Positions 16,101 to 25,011 of a stretch of DNA of 56,679 nt are shown one piece after another. The stretch's first letter is position 1. Each line of letters begins with the position of its first letter. The translations under genes and the position numbers were made by a program. The notes beneath the pieces are model-generated. The model saw only the letters and a list, made by a program, of their open reading frames with translations. It had not been told where the DNA came from and made no database searches. This DNA is from an uncultured Prevotella sp. (GTDB lineage Bacteria > Bacteroidota > Bacteroidia > Bacteroidales > Bacteroidaceae), in NCBI GenBank assembly GCA_946998205.1, contig CAMPYJ010000016.1:1-56679 (forward strand), in the 5' to 3' direction.

Positions 16101-18128
16101 ATGAAACATTTATTTCCAATCATAATGTTGATGGTGGCACCCACGATGGGGATGGCACAATCAAAATCGGGGCTTGTCGAGGCTAATTTCGACAAGTCTG
16201 TCCGCCCAGCCGATGATTTTTACCGATTTGCCACGGGCGGATGGCAGAAAAAGCATCCGCTGCCTGCGGCTTATTCGCGCTTTGGCAGCTTCGACCAGCT
16301 GGCCGAAGACAACAACAAGCGAATTAACACCATCTTGGGTGAGTTGCAGAAGAAGACGTATAAGAAAGGTACGATGGAGCAAAAACTGTCCGACTTCTAC
16401 AAGCTCGCCATGGATGCCGACCGTCGTAACAAGGAGGGCATCAAACCTGTGAAACCCTTGTTGGACGAGATGGAAGCCGCCAAAACGAAGAAAGACCTGG
16501 AGCAACTGCAATTGAAATATGCTGCTCAGGGATATGGCATCGCTTGCGGTACTTACTTCGCTGCTGACGAAAAGAATGTGACGATGAACATTCTGAACAT
16601 CAGTCAGGGTGGATTAACGTTGGGACAGAAGGACTATTATCTCAACAACGATTCAGCTACCGTAGCCATCCGCAACGAATACAAGAAGCACATCGCGCGC
16701 ATGTTCGGTCTCTATGGATTCAATGCGGCGCAGGCACAGGCAAAGGCGGATATCATTTTCAAAAGCGAAACTGCACTTGCGTTGATTTCAAAGAGCATGA
16801 CTGAGCTTCGTGACCCACAAGCCAACTACAACAAGATGACCTTGAAAGAGTTCAAGGCCAATTATCCCAACATCAATCTCGAAGGCATGGCTAATGCGGA
16901 GGGCGTGAAGAGTGAGTACATTCAGACGATGGTTGTCGGTCAACCGTCATTCCTGGAAGGATACGACAAGCTCTCGGCTGCTGCCACTGCCGACGATTTG
17001 CGTGCGCTGATGGAGTGGGATGTCATCATGTCGTCATCAAGCTATCTCACTGATGCAATCCGTGAAGCCAACTTCAACTTCTTCGGTAAGACCATGAGTG
17101 GCCGCAAGGAGGATTATCCACTGTGGAAACGTGCCACCAACCAAGTTGAGGCACAGATGGGCGAGGCGCTCGGCAAGATGTACGTAGCCCGTTACTTCCC
17201 TGAGAGTTCTAAAAAGAAGATGGAGGACCTGGTGCGCAATCTGCAAATTGCATTGGGCCAACGTATTGATGCACAAACATGGATGAGCGATACAACCAAG
17301 GCCGAAGCACATAAGAAGTTGGATAAATTCTATGTCAAAATCGGTTATCCTAACAAGTGGCGCGATTATTCTAAGTTGAATATCGACCCCGCTAAGTCGT
17401 TCTATGAGAACGTTATGGCATGCCGCCAGTTCGCACACGAAAATCATATTGCCGAGCGTGCCGGTAAGCCAGTCGACCGAGATGAGTGGTTCATGACACC
17501 GCAAACTGTGAACGCCTACTACAATCCCACCACCAACGAGATTTGTTTCCCGGCGGGAATCCTGCAATATCCGTTCTTCGACCCTAAGGCCGATGAGGCC
17601 TTCAACTATGGTGCCATAGGCGTGGTGATTGGTCATGAGATGACACACGGATTTGATGACCAAGGTCGCCAGTACGATGCCAATGGCAACATGAACGACT
17701 GGTGGACTGCCAACGATGCGAAAGGGTTTAACAAGAGAGCTGACATGTATGCCGATTTCTTCTCCAACATCAATGTGTTACCTGATTTAAAAGCTAATGG
17801 TAGATTTACTTTAGGTGAGAACTTAGCCGACCACGGAGGATTGCAGGTTAGTTTCTTGGCTTATAAAAACGCCACGGCTCATCATCCTTTGAAGATGAAA
17901 GATGGTTTCACACCCGATCAACGTTTCTTCTTGGCATACGCTGGTGTCTGGGGGCAGAACATTACGGAGAAAGAAATTCGTAACCGCGTAAAACAAGATC
18001 CTCATGCTTTGGGTGAGTGGCGTGTTAACGGAGCTTTACCTCATATCGATGCTTGGTACAAAGCGTTCAATGTAAAGCCAACCGATAAGATGTTTATCCC
18101 AAAGAGTGAACGTTTGGACCTTTGGTAA
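16101..18128 (+). CDS. pepO: M13-family metallopeptidase (PepO/neprilysin-like)
   Basis: A 675-residue zinc endopeptidase. A signal peptide (about 1-19, ending GMAQ) sends it to the periplasm or surface. The catalytic zinc motif HEMTH is at 512-516 (His512, Glu513, His516) inside VVIGHEMTHGFDDQGRQYD. The third ligand Glu573 is in ENLADHGG. The substrate-binding NAYYNPTTNEI stretch and final C-terminal W typical of M13 are present. Length is normal. It has no clear promoter of its own, so it may be read through from the ABC-F gene across the repeat array. A strong terminator follows. Confidence 0.94.
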   Translation: MKHLFPIIMLMVAPTMGMAQSKSGLVEANFDKSVRPADDFYRFATGGWQKKHPLPAAYSRFGSFDQLAEDNNKRINTILGELQKKTYKKGTMEQKLSDFYKLAMDADRRNKEGIKPVKPLLDEMEAAKTKKDLEQLQLKYAAQGYGIACGTYFAADEKNVTMNILNISQGGLTLGQKDYYLNNDSATVAIRNEYKKHIARMFGLYGFNAAQAQAKADIIFKSETALALISKSMTELRDPQANYNKMTLKEFKANYPNINLEGMANAEGVKSEYIQTMVVGQPSFLEGYDKLSAAATADDLRALMEWDVIMSSSSYLTDAIREANFNFFGKTMSGRKEDYPLWKRATNQVEAQMGEALGKMYVARYFPESSKKKMEDLVRNLQIALGQRIDAQTWMSDTTKAEAHKKLDKFYVKIGYPNKWRDYSKLNIDPAKSFYENVMACRQFAHENHIAERAGKPVDRDEWFMTPQTVNAYYNPTTNEICFPAGILQYPFFDPKADEAFNYGAIGVVIGHEMTHGFDDQGRQYDANGNMNDWWTANDAKGFNKRADMYADFFSNINVLPDLKANGRFTLGENLADHGGLQVSFLAYKNATAHHPLKMKDGFTPDQRFFLAYAGVWGQNITEKEIRNRVKQDPHALGEWRVNGALPHIDAWYKAFNVKPTDKMFIPKSERLDLW

Positions 18129-18178
18129 ACACTTGGGGCATAAAGCGGACGCACGGTGATAGTGTGTTCCTAATACGG

Positions 18179-18206
18179 AGAGGCGTCATTATTGACGCCT
18201 CTTTTT
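18179..18206 (+). terminator. Rho-independent terminator after pepO
   Basis: A 10-bp perfect stem AGAGGCGTCA/TGACGCCTCT with loop TTAT is followed directly by four further T residues. Confidence 0.92.
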
Positions 18207-18226
18207 ATGTTTCGCAAAAATGTTCA

Positions 18227-18419
18227 GGGCGGTCCTATAAATTAGCTTTGACAGATTGTGAGACTTTTTTTTGGTCAATTTGTTTGTGAGTGAAGGGGTT
18301 TAGCAAGCTATACGACTGAACGAACAAGCAAATTGAACCAAAAGGAATTCACAAGATGACAAAACGTAAATAAACTGAGATAAAAAACTTTTACGGTGGT
18401 GTAATTTATAGAACCGCCC
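18227..18419 (+). mobile_element. Short-form MITE (193 bp)
   Basis: Ends GGGCGGTCCTATAAATTA and TAATTTATAGAACCGCCC form an inverted repeat with one mismatch. It is flanked by an exact TTCA duplication (18223-18226 and 18420-18423). Length equals the copies at 3215 and 43614, although the interior differs by several substitutions and small indels. It sits 20 bases after the pepO terminator. Confidence 0.92.
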
Positions 18420-18558
18420 TTCATTGCGTGTGGGGTGAATGATTTGGGCACACGCCACAGGCTTGTTGATGTAGGTATGTGTTAGGTGGATAACGTACCG
18501 TGTTTCGTTAGCTTCTAATGATTGCAAATTAAAACATGGATTGCTTTGCCGTGAAGGA

Positions 18559-19485
18559 CTAAAGGCATGTGTGCGCGCTTTGTCTCATGTTATATTCCGA
18601 AATGGCATTCTCTGTTATCTCTCTACCATGTTCTATAAGTTCTTTTCCTTTCTCAAAGTCAAAAAGCCCATACCCATCCATGGGAATGTTGACGTATAAA
18701 TCGGGTGGGGTGAGGCATGATGCCATCTCAGTATTGTTCTGAATGGTAAGTTGTATTACTCGCATTGCCACGTTGATATAATTAGATGATAGGTCAGGTT
18801 TGGCCTTTTGCAGCAACGCGCGCAGTGTGCCTTGATTGTCTTTGCGGGTGGATGGCTTGTGTAGAAAGCTTTTGTTGGGATATTTGTCGGCGCCACTCAC
18901 ATTGATGGCCACCAATAAATCGTGTGGATGACGGACGACCCTATTCAGTGGAAGCGTATTGTGCACACTGCCGTCAACCAAGACATGCGTACCGTCGTTG
19001 ATTGGTTTGAAAAATATGGGGATGGAGATAGATGCTCTGATAGCTTGCTTTAAGCATCCTGAACGGAATACGATTTCTTCTCCTTTCACAAGGTCGGATG
19101 CCGAACAGCAAAATGGTATGCTGAGGTCTTCTATGCGAACATTGCCAATCAGCTCGTTAAACATTGACATGATGTTCTCGCCGTTGGTAATGTGGTCAAT
19201 GCCAGGAGAAAAGCCAAACAACTTAATCATGTCAATATGCGTCATTGTTTCGCTTATCTTTCTCAATTCTTCCAACTTACCTGCCGCATACAGTCCGCCA
19301 ACCAATGCTCCCATGGAGGTTCCCGCTATGGATGTAATTTCAAACCCTTGTTGCGTTAGCGCATCAATGGCTCCGATGTGTGCCCACCCCTTAGCTCCGC
19401 CACCACTTAGTACCAAGGCCACCCGCTTGTGACGTGAAGGCTTCTTGTTGAACAGTCTGTGGATAAATTGTAAGAATGGTTTCAT
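18559..19485 (-). CDS. Patatin-like phospholipase (RssA/NTE type)
   Basis: A 308-residue predicted lipid acyl hydrolase with a Ser-Asp dyad. The oxyanion loop is SGGGAKG (residues 27-33), the nucleophile Ser57 is in GTSMG, and the partner Asp171 is in LVDGSVHNTLP. It has no signal peptide, so it is cytoplasmic or membrane-associated, as in short bacterial patatins. It starts 24 bases after bioB on the same strand and is probably in that operon. The substrate is unknown. Confidence 0.92.
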   Translation of the reverse strand: MKPFLQFIHRLFNKKPSRHKRVALVLSGGGAKGWAHIGAIDALTQQGFEITSIAGTSMGALVGGLYAAGKLEELRKISETMTHIDMIKLFGFSPGIDHITNGENIMSMFNELIGNVRIEDLSIPFCCSASDLVKGEEIVFRSGCLKQAIRASISIPIFFKPINDGTHVLVDGSVHNTLPLNRVVRHPHDLLVAINVSGADKYPNKSFLHKPSTRKDNQGTLRALLQKAKPDLSSNYINVAMRVIQLTIQNNTEMASCLTPPDLYVNIPMDGYGLFDFEKGKELIEHGREITENAISEYNMRQSAHTCL

Positions 19486-19509
19486 ATACAGCAGGTTATT
19501 GTATGTTTG

Positions 19510-20508
19510 TCAGTAAGGATAAGCCACCTCCCAATCGTGCGAAACATTTTGCTTGCCGCATTTTTTTATCATCAACATATCTTCTTTAGTTTGTTGACCA
19601 ACTGTTGTAAGCAAGTCGCCGGTGATGGCAGCATTGATTCCTATATAGACAGCCTTGTGTTGAGCATCAGGTGATAATTGCATCCTGCCTCCCGAAAATC
19701 TTAAGAACGATGTCGGGTTGATTAATCGGAACAAAGCGATGGTAAACAATATTTCCTCCTCCGACAGGTGCCTGGCATTGCCCAAAGGTGTTCCGGGTAT
19801 TGGTTGTAATATGTTGATAGGTATGCTTTTGGATTTCATCTTACGAAGAAAGAAAGCAAACTCTATGCGCTGCAACATCGATTCGCCCATGCCGATGATG
19901 CCTCCACAGCAAATACGCATTCCCACCTTTCTTGCTGCTGCCAGTGTCTTGGCTTTGTCGGCTTGCGTGTGAGTAGTGCACAATTTGGTGAAATATGAAG
20001 GAGCCGTTTCCATGTTGCAATGGTAAGTGGTGACGCCGCTGTCAAACAATATCTTTAATTGTTCTTCTGTTAACAAACCTAACGAGGCACAGCACTTCAT
20101 TTCGGGATTGGCTTTCTTGATACCTTGATAGGCTTGTGCCATCAGCTCTATCTCCCGCATGGTAGGTCTCCTGCCGCTCGCTACCAACGAAAAGCGATGC
20201 ACCCCATTCTTATGGTCGTATGTTGCCTGTTTGATAGCCTCTTCAGCTGGTACCAGCTTGTACGTCTTGGCTCCCGTATGGTAGTGCGAACTCTGCGCGC
20301 ACCACTTGCAGTTTTCGGGACAGTTACCACTCTTGGCATTGATGATGGCGCAAGTGTCAAATTGGTTTCCCATAAAATGCTGTGTAATTTCGTGTGCGGC
20401 ATCGTAGAGTGGGATATGATCTTTAACTTGCAACAGCGCAACGGCTTCCTGTATTGTTATGTCGTTTCCTGCAAGTATCTTATCTTTTAATTCATCAATC
20501 ATGTTCAT
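19510..20508 (-). CDS. bioB: Biotin synthase
   Basis: A 332-residue radical SAM enzyme that inserts sulfur into dethiobiotin. The SAM-binding iron-sulfur ligands are Cys63, Cys67 and Cys70 in GNCPENCKWCAQ. The C-terminal half carries the conserved SFLRFSGGRM stretch with the Arg that binds the auxiliary 2Fe-2S cluster. Length is normal. No other biotin genes are nearby, but a biotin-dependent carboxyltransferase system lies at 53939-56156. The patatin gene follows closely. Confidence 0.97.
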   Translation of the reverse strand: MNMIDELKDKILAGNDITIQEAVALLQVKDHIPLYDAAHEITQHFMGNQFDTCAIINAKSGNCPENCKWCAQSSHYHTGAKTYKLVPAEEAIKQATYDHKNGVHRFSLVASGRRPTMREIELMAQAYQGIKKANPEMKCCASLGLLTEEQLKILFDSGVTTYHCNMETAPSYFTKLCTTHTQADKAKTLAAARKVGMRICCGGIIGMGESMLQRIEFAFFLRKMKSKSIPINILQPIPGTPLGNARHLSEEEILFTIALFRLINPTSFLRFSGGRMQLSPDAQHKAVYIGINAAITGDLLTTVGQQTKEDMLMIKKCGKQNVSHDWEVAYPY

Positions 20509-20563
20509 AAATGTCAGTATTCAATATGTTGTCAGTTAATCTTCATTTGTTGGTGTCGTTTGC

Positions 20564-20571
20564 AAATTTAC
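20564..20571 (-). promoter_or_regulatory. Promoter (-7 TAAATTTG) of bioB
   Basis: On the minus strand TAAATTTG fits TAnnTTTG and predicts a start near 20557, a leader of about 49 bases. No BirA-type operator could be recognised by eye. Confidence 0.6.
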
Positions 20572-20617
20572 GCAATAAGTTTATAATAGAATGTCATTTG
20601 GTTTATAAAAAACTTAA

Positions 20618-20875
20618 GGGCGGTTCTATAAATTACCACCGTAAAGTTTTTTGTATGTTGGACAGTTAACGTTTTGTCATCTTGCGGTCTATTTTTATAT
20701 AAAACAGGCTGCGCCTCAACAATTCAAACAAGTTTGATTGTATTCGGCTTGCTCCGTTTTTGGTTCAATTTGTTTGTTCGTTCAGTCGTATAGCCCGCTA
20801 TACTCCTTCACTCACAAACAAATTGACCACAAAAACAGCCTCACAATCTGACAAAGCTAATTTATAGAACCGCCC
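20618..20875 (-). mobile_element. Long-form MITE (258 bp), intact
   Basis: It has terminal inverted repeats GGGCGGTTCTATAAATTA at both ends and an exact TTAA duplication (20614-20617 and 20876-20879). Compared with the 193-bp form it has about 65 extra internal bases, beginning ATATAAAACAGGCTGCG and including CAAACAAGTTTG. It preserves the unoccupied TTTA site into which the copy at 3215 inserted in its sister element. Confidence 0.93.
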
Positions 20876-20880
20876 TTAAC

Positions 20881-20938
20881 GTTGGTTTTATAAATCAGCT
20901 TTGTTGGATTTTTGACATGTGTTTTGAGGGCGGTTCTA
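20881..20938 (+). mobile_element. Decayed MITE fragments
   Basis: GGTTTTATAAATCAGCTTTG at 20884-20903 is a degraded left end of the MITE, and GAGGGCGGTTCTA at 20926-20938 is another piece of an end. They lie between the intact long copy and the 22-bp array, which starts only a few bases later. Confidence 0.6.
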
Positions 20939-20941
20939 AGT

Positions 20942-21029
20942 CATTGACTTTGGCCTGCAAACGCATGCGGATTGGAGCGCGAACTCATTAAGTTTGGTGG
21001 CTAAGGTCATTGACTTTGGCGTCGCGGCA
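20942..21029. repeat. 22-bp periodic intergenic repeat, locus 3 (four units)
   Basis: Units start exactly at 20942, 20964, 20986 and 21008: CATTGACTTTGG, CATGCGGATTGG, CATTAAGTTTGG, CATTGACTTTGG. The first and last share the first 13 bases. It lies between divergent bioB and the superoxide reductase gene. Confidence 0.82.
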
Positions 21030-21178
21030 GGACAGGATGCGAATTCCGAAGCGTACGCGCGGTTGGGCTGGTAGGTCAGTCAGCCAGGTTAGTCGCTGAC
21101 TGGCAATCTTATTGGGAGATGATGTTCAATTTGTATTTTTTTCACATCCTAACTGTTGTGACAATCCTTTATTTTCAT

Positions 21179-21186
21179 TACCTTTG
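21179..21186 (+). promoter_or_regulatory. Promoter (-7 TACCTTTG, -33 TTG) of superoxide reductase gene
   Basis: TACCTTTG fits TAnnTTTG, with TTG at 21156-21158 spaced 20 bases upstream. The predicted start is near 21193, 23 bases before the ATG. Confidence 0.68.
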
Positions 21187-21215
21187 TAAAATCAACATTA
21201 TAGAATACAAAGATT

Positions 21216-21593
21216 ATGACAAAAAGAAACGAGATTTACAAATGTGATAAGTGTGGCAGCATCGTTGAGGTGTTGAATGGTTCTACGGAAGAAGCAACCT
21301 GTTGCGGCGCTTCCATGACGCGTTTGAATGAGAACACGACAGACGCTGCGACGGAGAAGCACGTTCCCGTGATTGAAAAGATAGAAGGTGGCTACCGCAT
21401 AAGCGTGGGCGAGGTGGAACATCCGATGACGGAGGGTCACTACATCCAATGGATTGAGCTGATTACGCCGACGGAGGTTCTTCGCAAGTATCTTACACCA
21501 TCTGACAAGCCGGTGGCTGAGTTCAAGACCGACGCGACGGAAGTCCGCGCGCGTGAATACTGCAATCTGCACGGTTTGTGGAAAGCAGAATAA
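21216..21593 (+). CDS. dfx: Desulfoferrodoxin / superoxide reductase (2Fe type)
   Basis: A 125-residue protein that reduces superoxide to hydrogen peroxide without making oxygen, a defence typical of anaerobes. The N-terminal desulforedoxin-like iron site is Cys10, Cys13, Cys29 and Cys30 (YKCDKC, TCC). The catalytic site is EKHVP with Lys48 and His49, then His69 and His75 in VEHPMTEGH, and Cys116 and His119 in CNLHGLW. All ligands for both iron centres are present. It is a single-gene unit with its own promoter and terminator. Confidence 0.96.
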   Translation: MTKRNEIYKCDKCGSIVEVLNGSTEEATCCGASMTRLNENTTDAATEKHVPVIEKIEGGYRISVGEVEHPMTEGHYIQWIELITPTEVLRKYLTPSDKPVAEFKTDATEVRAREYCNLHGLWKAE

Positions 21594-21626
21594 GACATTG
21601 ATTTGTCTTTCGCTTTGAATTATATA

Positions 21627-21660
21627 AAAAGAGACAATCACCGGCGTGGTTGTCTCTTTT
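21627..21660 (+). terminator. Rho-independent terminator after dfx
   Basis: GAGACAATCACC pairs with CGTGGTTGTCTC (one mismatch and wobble) around a short GG loop. A-rich sequence precedes it and TTTT follows, so it may act in both directions and also serve the acyl-CoA ligase gene converging from the right. Confidence 0.85.
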
Positions 21661-21706
21661 CTTTCACTTTCAGTTTCTTCTTATTCTGTAAGGCTGAACA
21701 ATGCCT

Positions 21707-23383
21707 TTATGCCTCATGTGTGTTCTGATAAAGATATCTTTTGATGCTCTTCTTCGGTGTCTTCTCAAACTCCTCATCATGTAACCTGATGGCGCTCAGC
21801 TTGCAGTAGGCCGGCATCACGTTGTTCAGTTGCAGCCTGTTTTGCTCCATTACCGCTTCAAGATCCGTTCGGGTCAGCCCGATGGATTCAGCTTCGTCCA
21901 TGTCGGGACATACCAGTCCCACCAGTTTGTCGTTTTCTTGAATCACCACACTCTCGCTGACCATGGGCATGGCGTTGAGCCTGTCTTCAATCTCTTCAGG
22001 GTAAATGTTTTGTCCACTCGCCCCCAGCAGCATGTTCTTCAATCGTCCCTTGATGAAAATGTTGCCTTCGGCGTCCATCGTTCCCAAGTCTCCGGTGTGA
22101 TACCAGCCGTCAGCATCCAGCACGGCAGCCGTGGCTTCGGGATTCTTGAAATATCCCAACATCACGTTTATGCCCCTGGCCCATATCTCACCGGGAACGT
22201 TCTCGGGATCGTCGCTGTTTATCTTTACTTCCATGTGGTAGGCTGCGCGGCCGCAACTGCCGGGGACAAACGTCTTGTAGTCGGCGTATGCGATGATTGG
22301 CGCACACTCTGTCGTGCCGTATCCAACGGTATATGGGAAACCAATCTTCTGCAGGAAACTCTCAACTTCCTTGTTGAAGGCGGCGCCGCCGATGATGACT
22401 TCGTAGAAATTGCCGCCAAAAGCTTTGATTACCTCCTGTCCGATCTTCTCATGAATCTTGGTGTTGATGACGGGCATGTTGAGCAACAGCCTCATCATGT
22501 TGTTCTGTATCTTGGGGTAGACCCGCTTCTTGATGATCTTTTCGATGACCAGCGGGACTGCGATAATCAAGGCTGGCTTGATGTCAGCGTATGCCTGCGC
22601 AATGATGGCCGGGCTTGGCAGGCGGGTGAGGTAGAAGGTGTGGCAGCCCGATATGAACTCGTAGATGAACTCAAAAGCCATGCCGTACATGTGAGCCATG
22701 GGCAGAATGCTCATCACATGGTCGCCTTTGCGAATGATGCTGCCCAACTCGTGCCTGGCAAAGTCGGCGTTTCCCCACATGGCGCGATAGGGAATCATCA
22801 CGCCTTTCGAGAACCCTGTCGTTCCGCTCGTGTAGTTGATTAGAGCCAACTCTTCCGGATTATGCTCCATGTAGTAGTTGACATGCTCTGGTCTGAAGTA
22901 TTTGGGATACTTTTTCCCGAACATCTCGTTAAGGTGCTCTCGGGCATATGTCAGCTTCTCTGTTCTGGAAACAACCAACGAATAATCGGGGATGTAAACG
23001 ATTCCCTCCAAGTCTGGCATCTCTTTTTCGTTGATGATGGTTGCCACAACGTCGCCGACGAACAGCAGTTTTGCTTCGCTGTGATTGACGATGTTGTGTA
23101 TTTGTTCGGCGGTAAACTCGTGCAAGATGGGCACGGCGACGGCCCCATAGGTAAGTGTTGCTAAAAACGCGCATGCCCATGCCGAACTGTTTCGTCCGCA
23201 GAGGGCAATCTTGTCACCCTGCTGAATGCCGCTGTTCTCAAACAAGATGTGCAGTTTTTCTATCTTACGGGCCACGTCGTGATACTGAAGCGTAACGCCT
23301 TTATAGTCTGTCAGGGCATCCAAAGTCCAATGATCGATAATGCTCTTTTGGATGAGGGCGTTAAAACTCGGAATTTCTTTCAT
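21707..23383 (-). CDS. AMP-forming long-chain acyl-CoA synthetase-like ligase
   Basis: A 558-residue adenylate-forming enzyme. The ATP motif YTSGTTGFSKG lies at 184-194. Later motifs are GYGTTECAPI, the YHTGDLGTMDAEGNIFIKGR hinge and the C-terminal NIYPEEIE. The C-terminal lysine region KKSIKRYLY carries the usual catalytic Lys. It probably activates fatty acids to acyl-CoA or acyl-AMP for lipid recycling. It is transcribed from its own promoter with a leader of about 105 bases. No partner genes identify the substrate. Confidence 0.9.
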   Translation of the reverse strand: MKEIPSFNALIQKSIIDHWTLDALTDYKGVTLQYHDVARKIEKLHILFENSGIQQGDKIALCGRNSSAWACAFLATLTYGAVAVPILHEFTAEQIHNIVNHSEAKLLFVGDVVATIINEKEMPDLEGIVYIPDYSLVVSRTEKLTYAREHLNEMFGKKYPKYFRPEHVNYYMEHNPEELALINYTSGTTGFSKGVMIPYRAMWGNADFARHELGSIIRKGDHVMSILPMAHMYGMAFEFIYEFISGCHTFYLTRLPSPAIIAQAYADIKPALIIAVPLVIEKIIKKRVYPKIQNNMMRLLLNMPVINTKIHEKIGQEVIKAFGGNFYEVIIGGAAFNKEVESFLQKIGFPYTVGYGTTECAPIIAYADYKTFVPGSCGRAAYHMEVKINSDDPENVPGEIWARGINVMLGYFKNPEATAAVLDADGWYHTGDLGTMDAEGNIFIKGRLKNMLLGASGQNIYPEEIEDRLNAMPMVSESVVIQENDKLVGLVCPDMDEAESIGLTRTDLEAVMEQNRLQLNNVMPAYCKLSAIRLHDEEFEKTPKKSIKRYLYQNTHEA

Positions 23384-23494
23384 GATTCTTTCGCTTTATC
23401 TTAGTTGGATTTTATTTCTGTTATGGAAATCTTTTGGTTGAATCATTTAATGTATGCTCAAAAAATTCTGTTGCACAATATTTGAGCATGTGTG

Positions 23495-23502
23495 CAAAGG
23501 TA
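23495..23502 (-). promoter_or_regulatory. Promoter (-7 TACCTTTG) of the acyl-CoA ligase gene
   Basis: On the minus strand TACCTTTG fits TAnnTTTG, with a predicted start near 23488. The rest of the 295-base gap (23384-23678) shows no gene that I can support. Confidence 0.6.
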
Positions 23503-23678
23503 ATGTCTTATCTGCACATGTACAAGAAATATGTGCATGTTTTTCGCCGTGCGAAGGATAGGTTTGCTGTCTTGGCAGCTTTGTCCGTTTGACGATGAAA
23601 GAAGAATGCGGGTGTCCTACCCCGAAGCTGTCATGTTGGGTCAGCTGTATGAAAGTGGCGTGAAATGCGTGAGAGGTC

Positions 23679-24926
23679 TCACTCGTACCTCATGGATTTG
23701 GCCGGATGTATGTGGGAGATGAGGTAGCTGGGGGCGATTAACACCACGACACAGATCAAGAGTGTCGCCGCGTTCAGTAGCAAAAGAATGGGGATGTTGA
23801 TTTCCACGGGAACCGTTGCTACATAATAAGTCTGTGGATCCAGGCCGACGAAGCGGGTGTATCTTTGCAACACGACCAACCCTATGCCGATGAGATTGCC
23901 GATGAGAAGACCGCGGGTGATGATGAAGACGGCGAACCATAGGAACGTGTGTCTGATCACCGCGTTCTTGGCTCCCATGGCTTTCAGTACGCCAATCATG
24001 GTGACACGTTCGAGAATGATGATGAGAAGTCCCGAGATCATGGTCACTCCGGCCACGGCAATCATCAAGGCGAGAATGATCCAGACGTTCAGGTCGAGCA
24101 AATCCAGCCATGAGAAAATCTGAGGGCAAATGTCTCTGATGGTCTTCGACGAATAAGTTTCGCCGTATTGGTCAACCGTCCTGTTCAGGCGATTGATGAA
24201 GATGGCCTCCGTGTCATCAACCTTATTGAAGTCTTTGACCGTGATTTCAGCACCCGACACCTGGTCTTTTTCCCAGCCGTTGAGCTTCACTGCCGTGTAA
24301 AGGTCCATGAAGCAAGTGACGTCATCATATTGAGCCAGGTTGGTTTGATAGATGCCTGCGATGTTGAATCGTCTCACTCTGACGCCGTCATGATCAATGA
24401 AATAAGCAAATATCCTGTCGCCAGTTTTTAATTTCAGCTTCTTCGCCATCGACATGGACAGCAATATTTTGTTGCTGCTTTTTGTGTCAGAGAAGGCAGG
24501 AATGCTTCCTTCAATCAGATTTTGGTGGATGAAAGTTGTATCAAAGTCAGGACCTACACCTTTGAAGACCACGCCAAGGAAGTCTGAGTCGGTCTTCAGC
24601 ACCCCTTGTTTGGTTGCAAATCGTTGGACATGTTCTACGCCTTGCGTGTTTTTCAGCACCTTGAGCAAGGAGTCTGTCATTTGAATGGGATACGATTCTG
24701 AGGTTTGCAGCGTCATGAAGTTGGCCACTTGGATGTGGCTTCCAAATCCAATGACCTTCGCACTGACAGCATGTTTGAATCCAAACACCACGCAGACAGA
24801 CACGATCATCACAGCAAGGCCGATGGCGATGCCAGCGGTAGCAATCCTGATGGCGGGCTTGGAGGCCTCAGCCTTGTCATCGTTCACGCTGTAAATTCTT
24901 CTTGCTATGAATAAAGGTAAGTTCAT
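23679..24926 (-). CDS. LolC/LolE-family ABC transporter permease (FtsX domain)
   Basis: A 415-residue inner-membrane permease of the lipoprotein-release family. There is one span near residues 25-50 (AIRIATAGIAIGLAVMIVSVCVVFG), a large periplasmic domain (about 50-270), and three spans in the C-terminal FtsX domain (IILALMIAVAGVTMISGLLII, FLWFAVFIITRGLLIGNLIG and the last near residue 390). N-terminal FIARRIY is typical of LolC/E. It would pair with an ABC ATPase (LolD type) encoded elsewhere to move lipoproteins to the outer membrane. It is 85 bases downstream of the aminotransferase gene. Confidence 0.9.
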   Translation of the reverse strand: MNLPLFIARRIYSVNDDKAEASKPAIRIATAGIAIGLAVMIVSVCVVFGFKHAVSAKVIGFGSHIQVANFMTLQTSESYPIQMTDSLLKVLKNTQGVEHVQRFATKQGVLKTDSDFLGVVFKGVGPDFDTTFIHQNLIEGSIPAFSDTKSSNKILLSMSMAKKLKLKTGDRIFAYFIDHDGVRVRRFNIAGIYQTNLAQYDDVTCFMDLYTAVKLNGWEKDQVSGAEITVKDFNKVDDTEAIFINRLNRTVDQYGETYSSKTIRDICPQIFSWLDLLDLNVWIILALMIAVAGVTMISGLLIIILERVTMIGVLKAMGAKNAVIRHTFLWFAVFIITRGLLIGNLIGIGLVVLQRYTRFVGLDPQTYYVATVPVEINIPILLLLNAATLLICVVVLIAPSYLISHIHPAKSMRYE

Positions 24927-25011
24927 TTCTGGTTCTGTCGTTATGGAGTGGTGTCATTTGACGCGTTGCCGGTGGAAAGAACTGGGTTGGCAATTCTTGT
25001 CCAACCGTATG

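Noticed and set aside
21830..22843. 337-codon forward frame
   Set aside because: It is antisense to the acyl-CoA ligase; the ligase motifs and promoter make the reverse frame the real gene.
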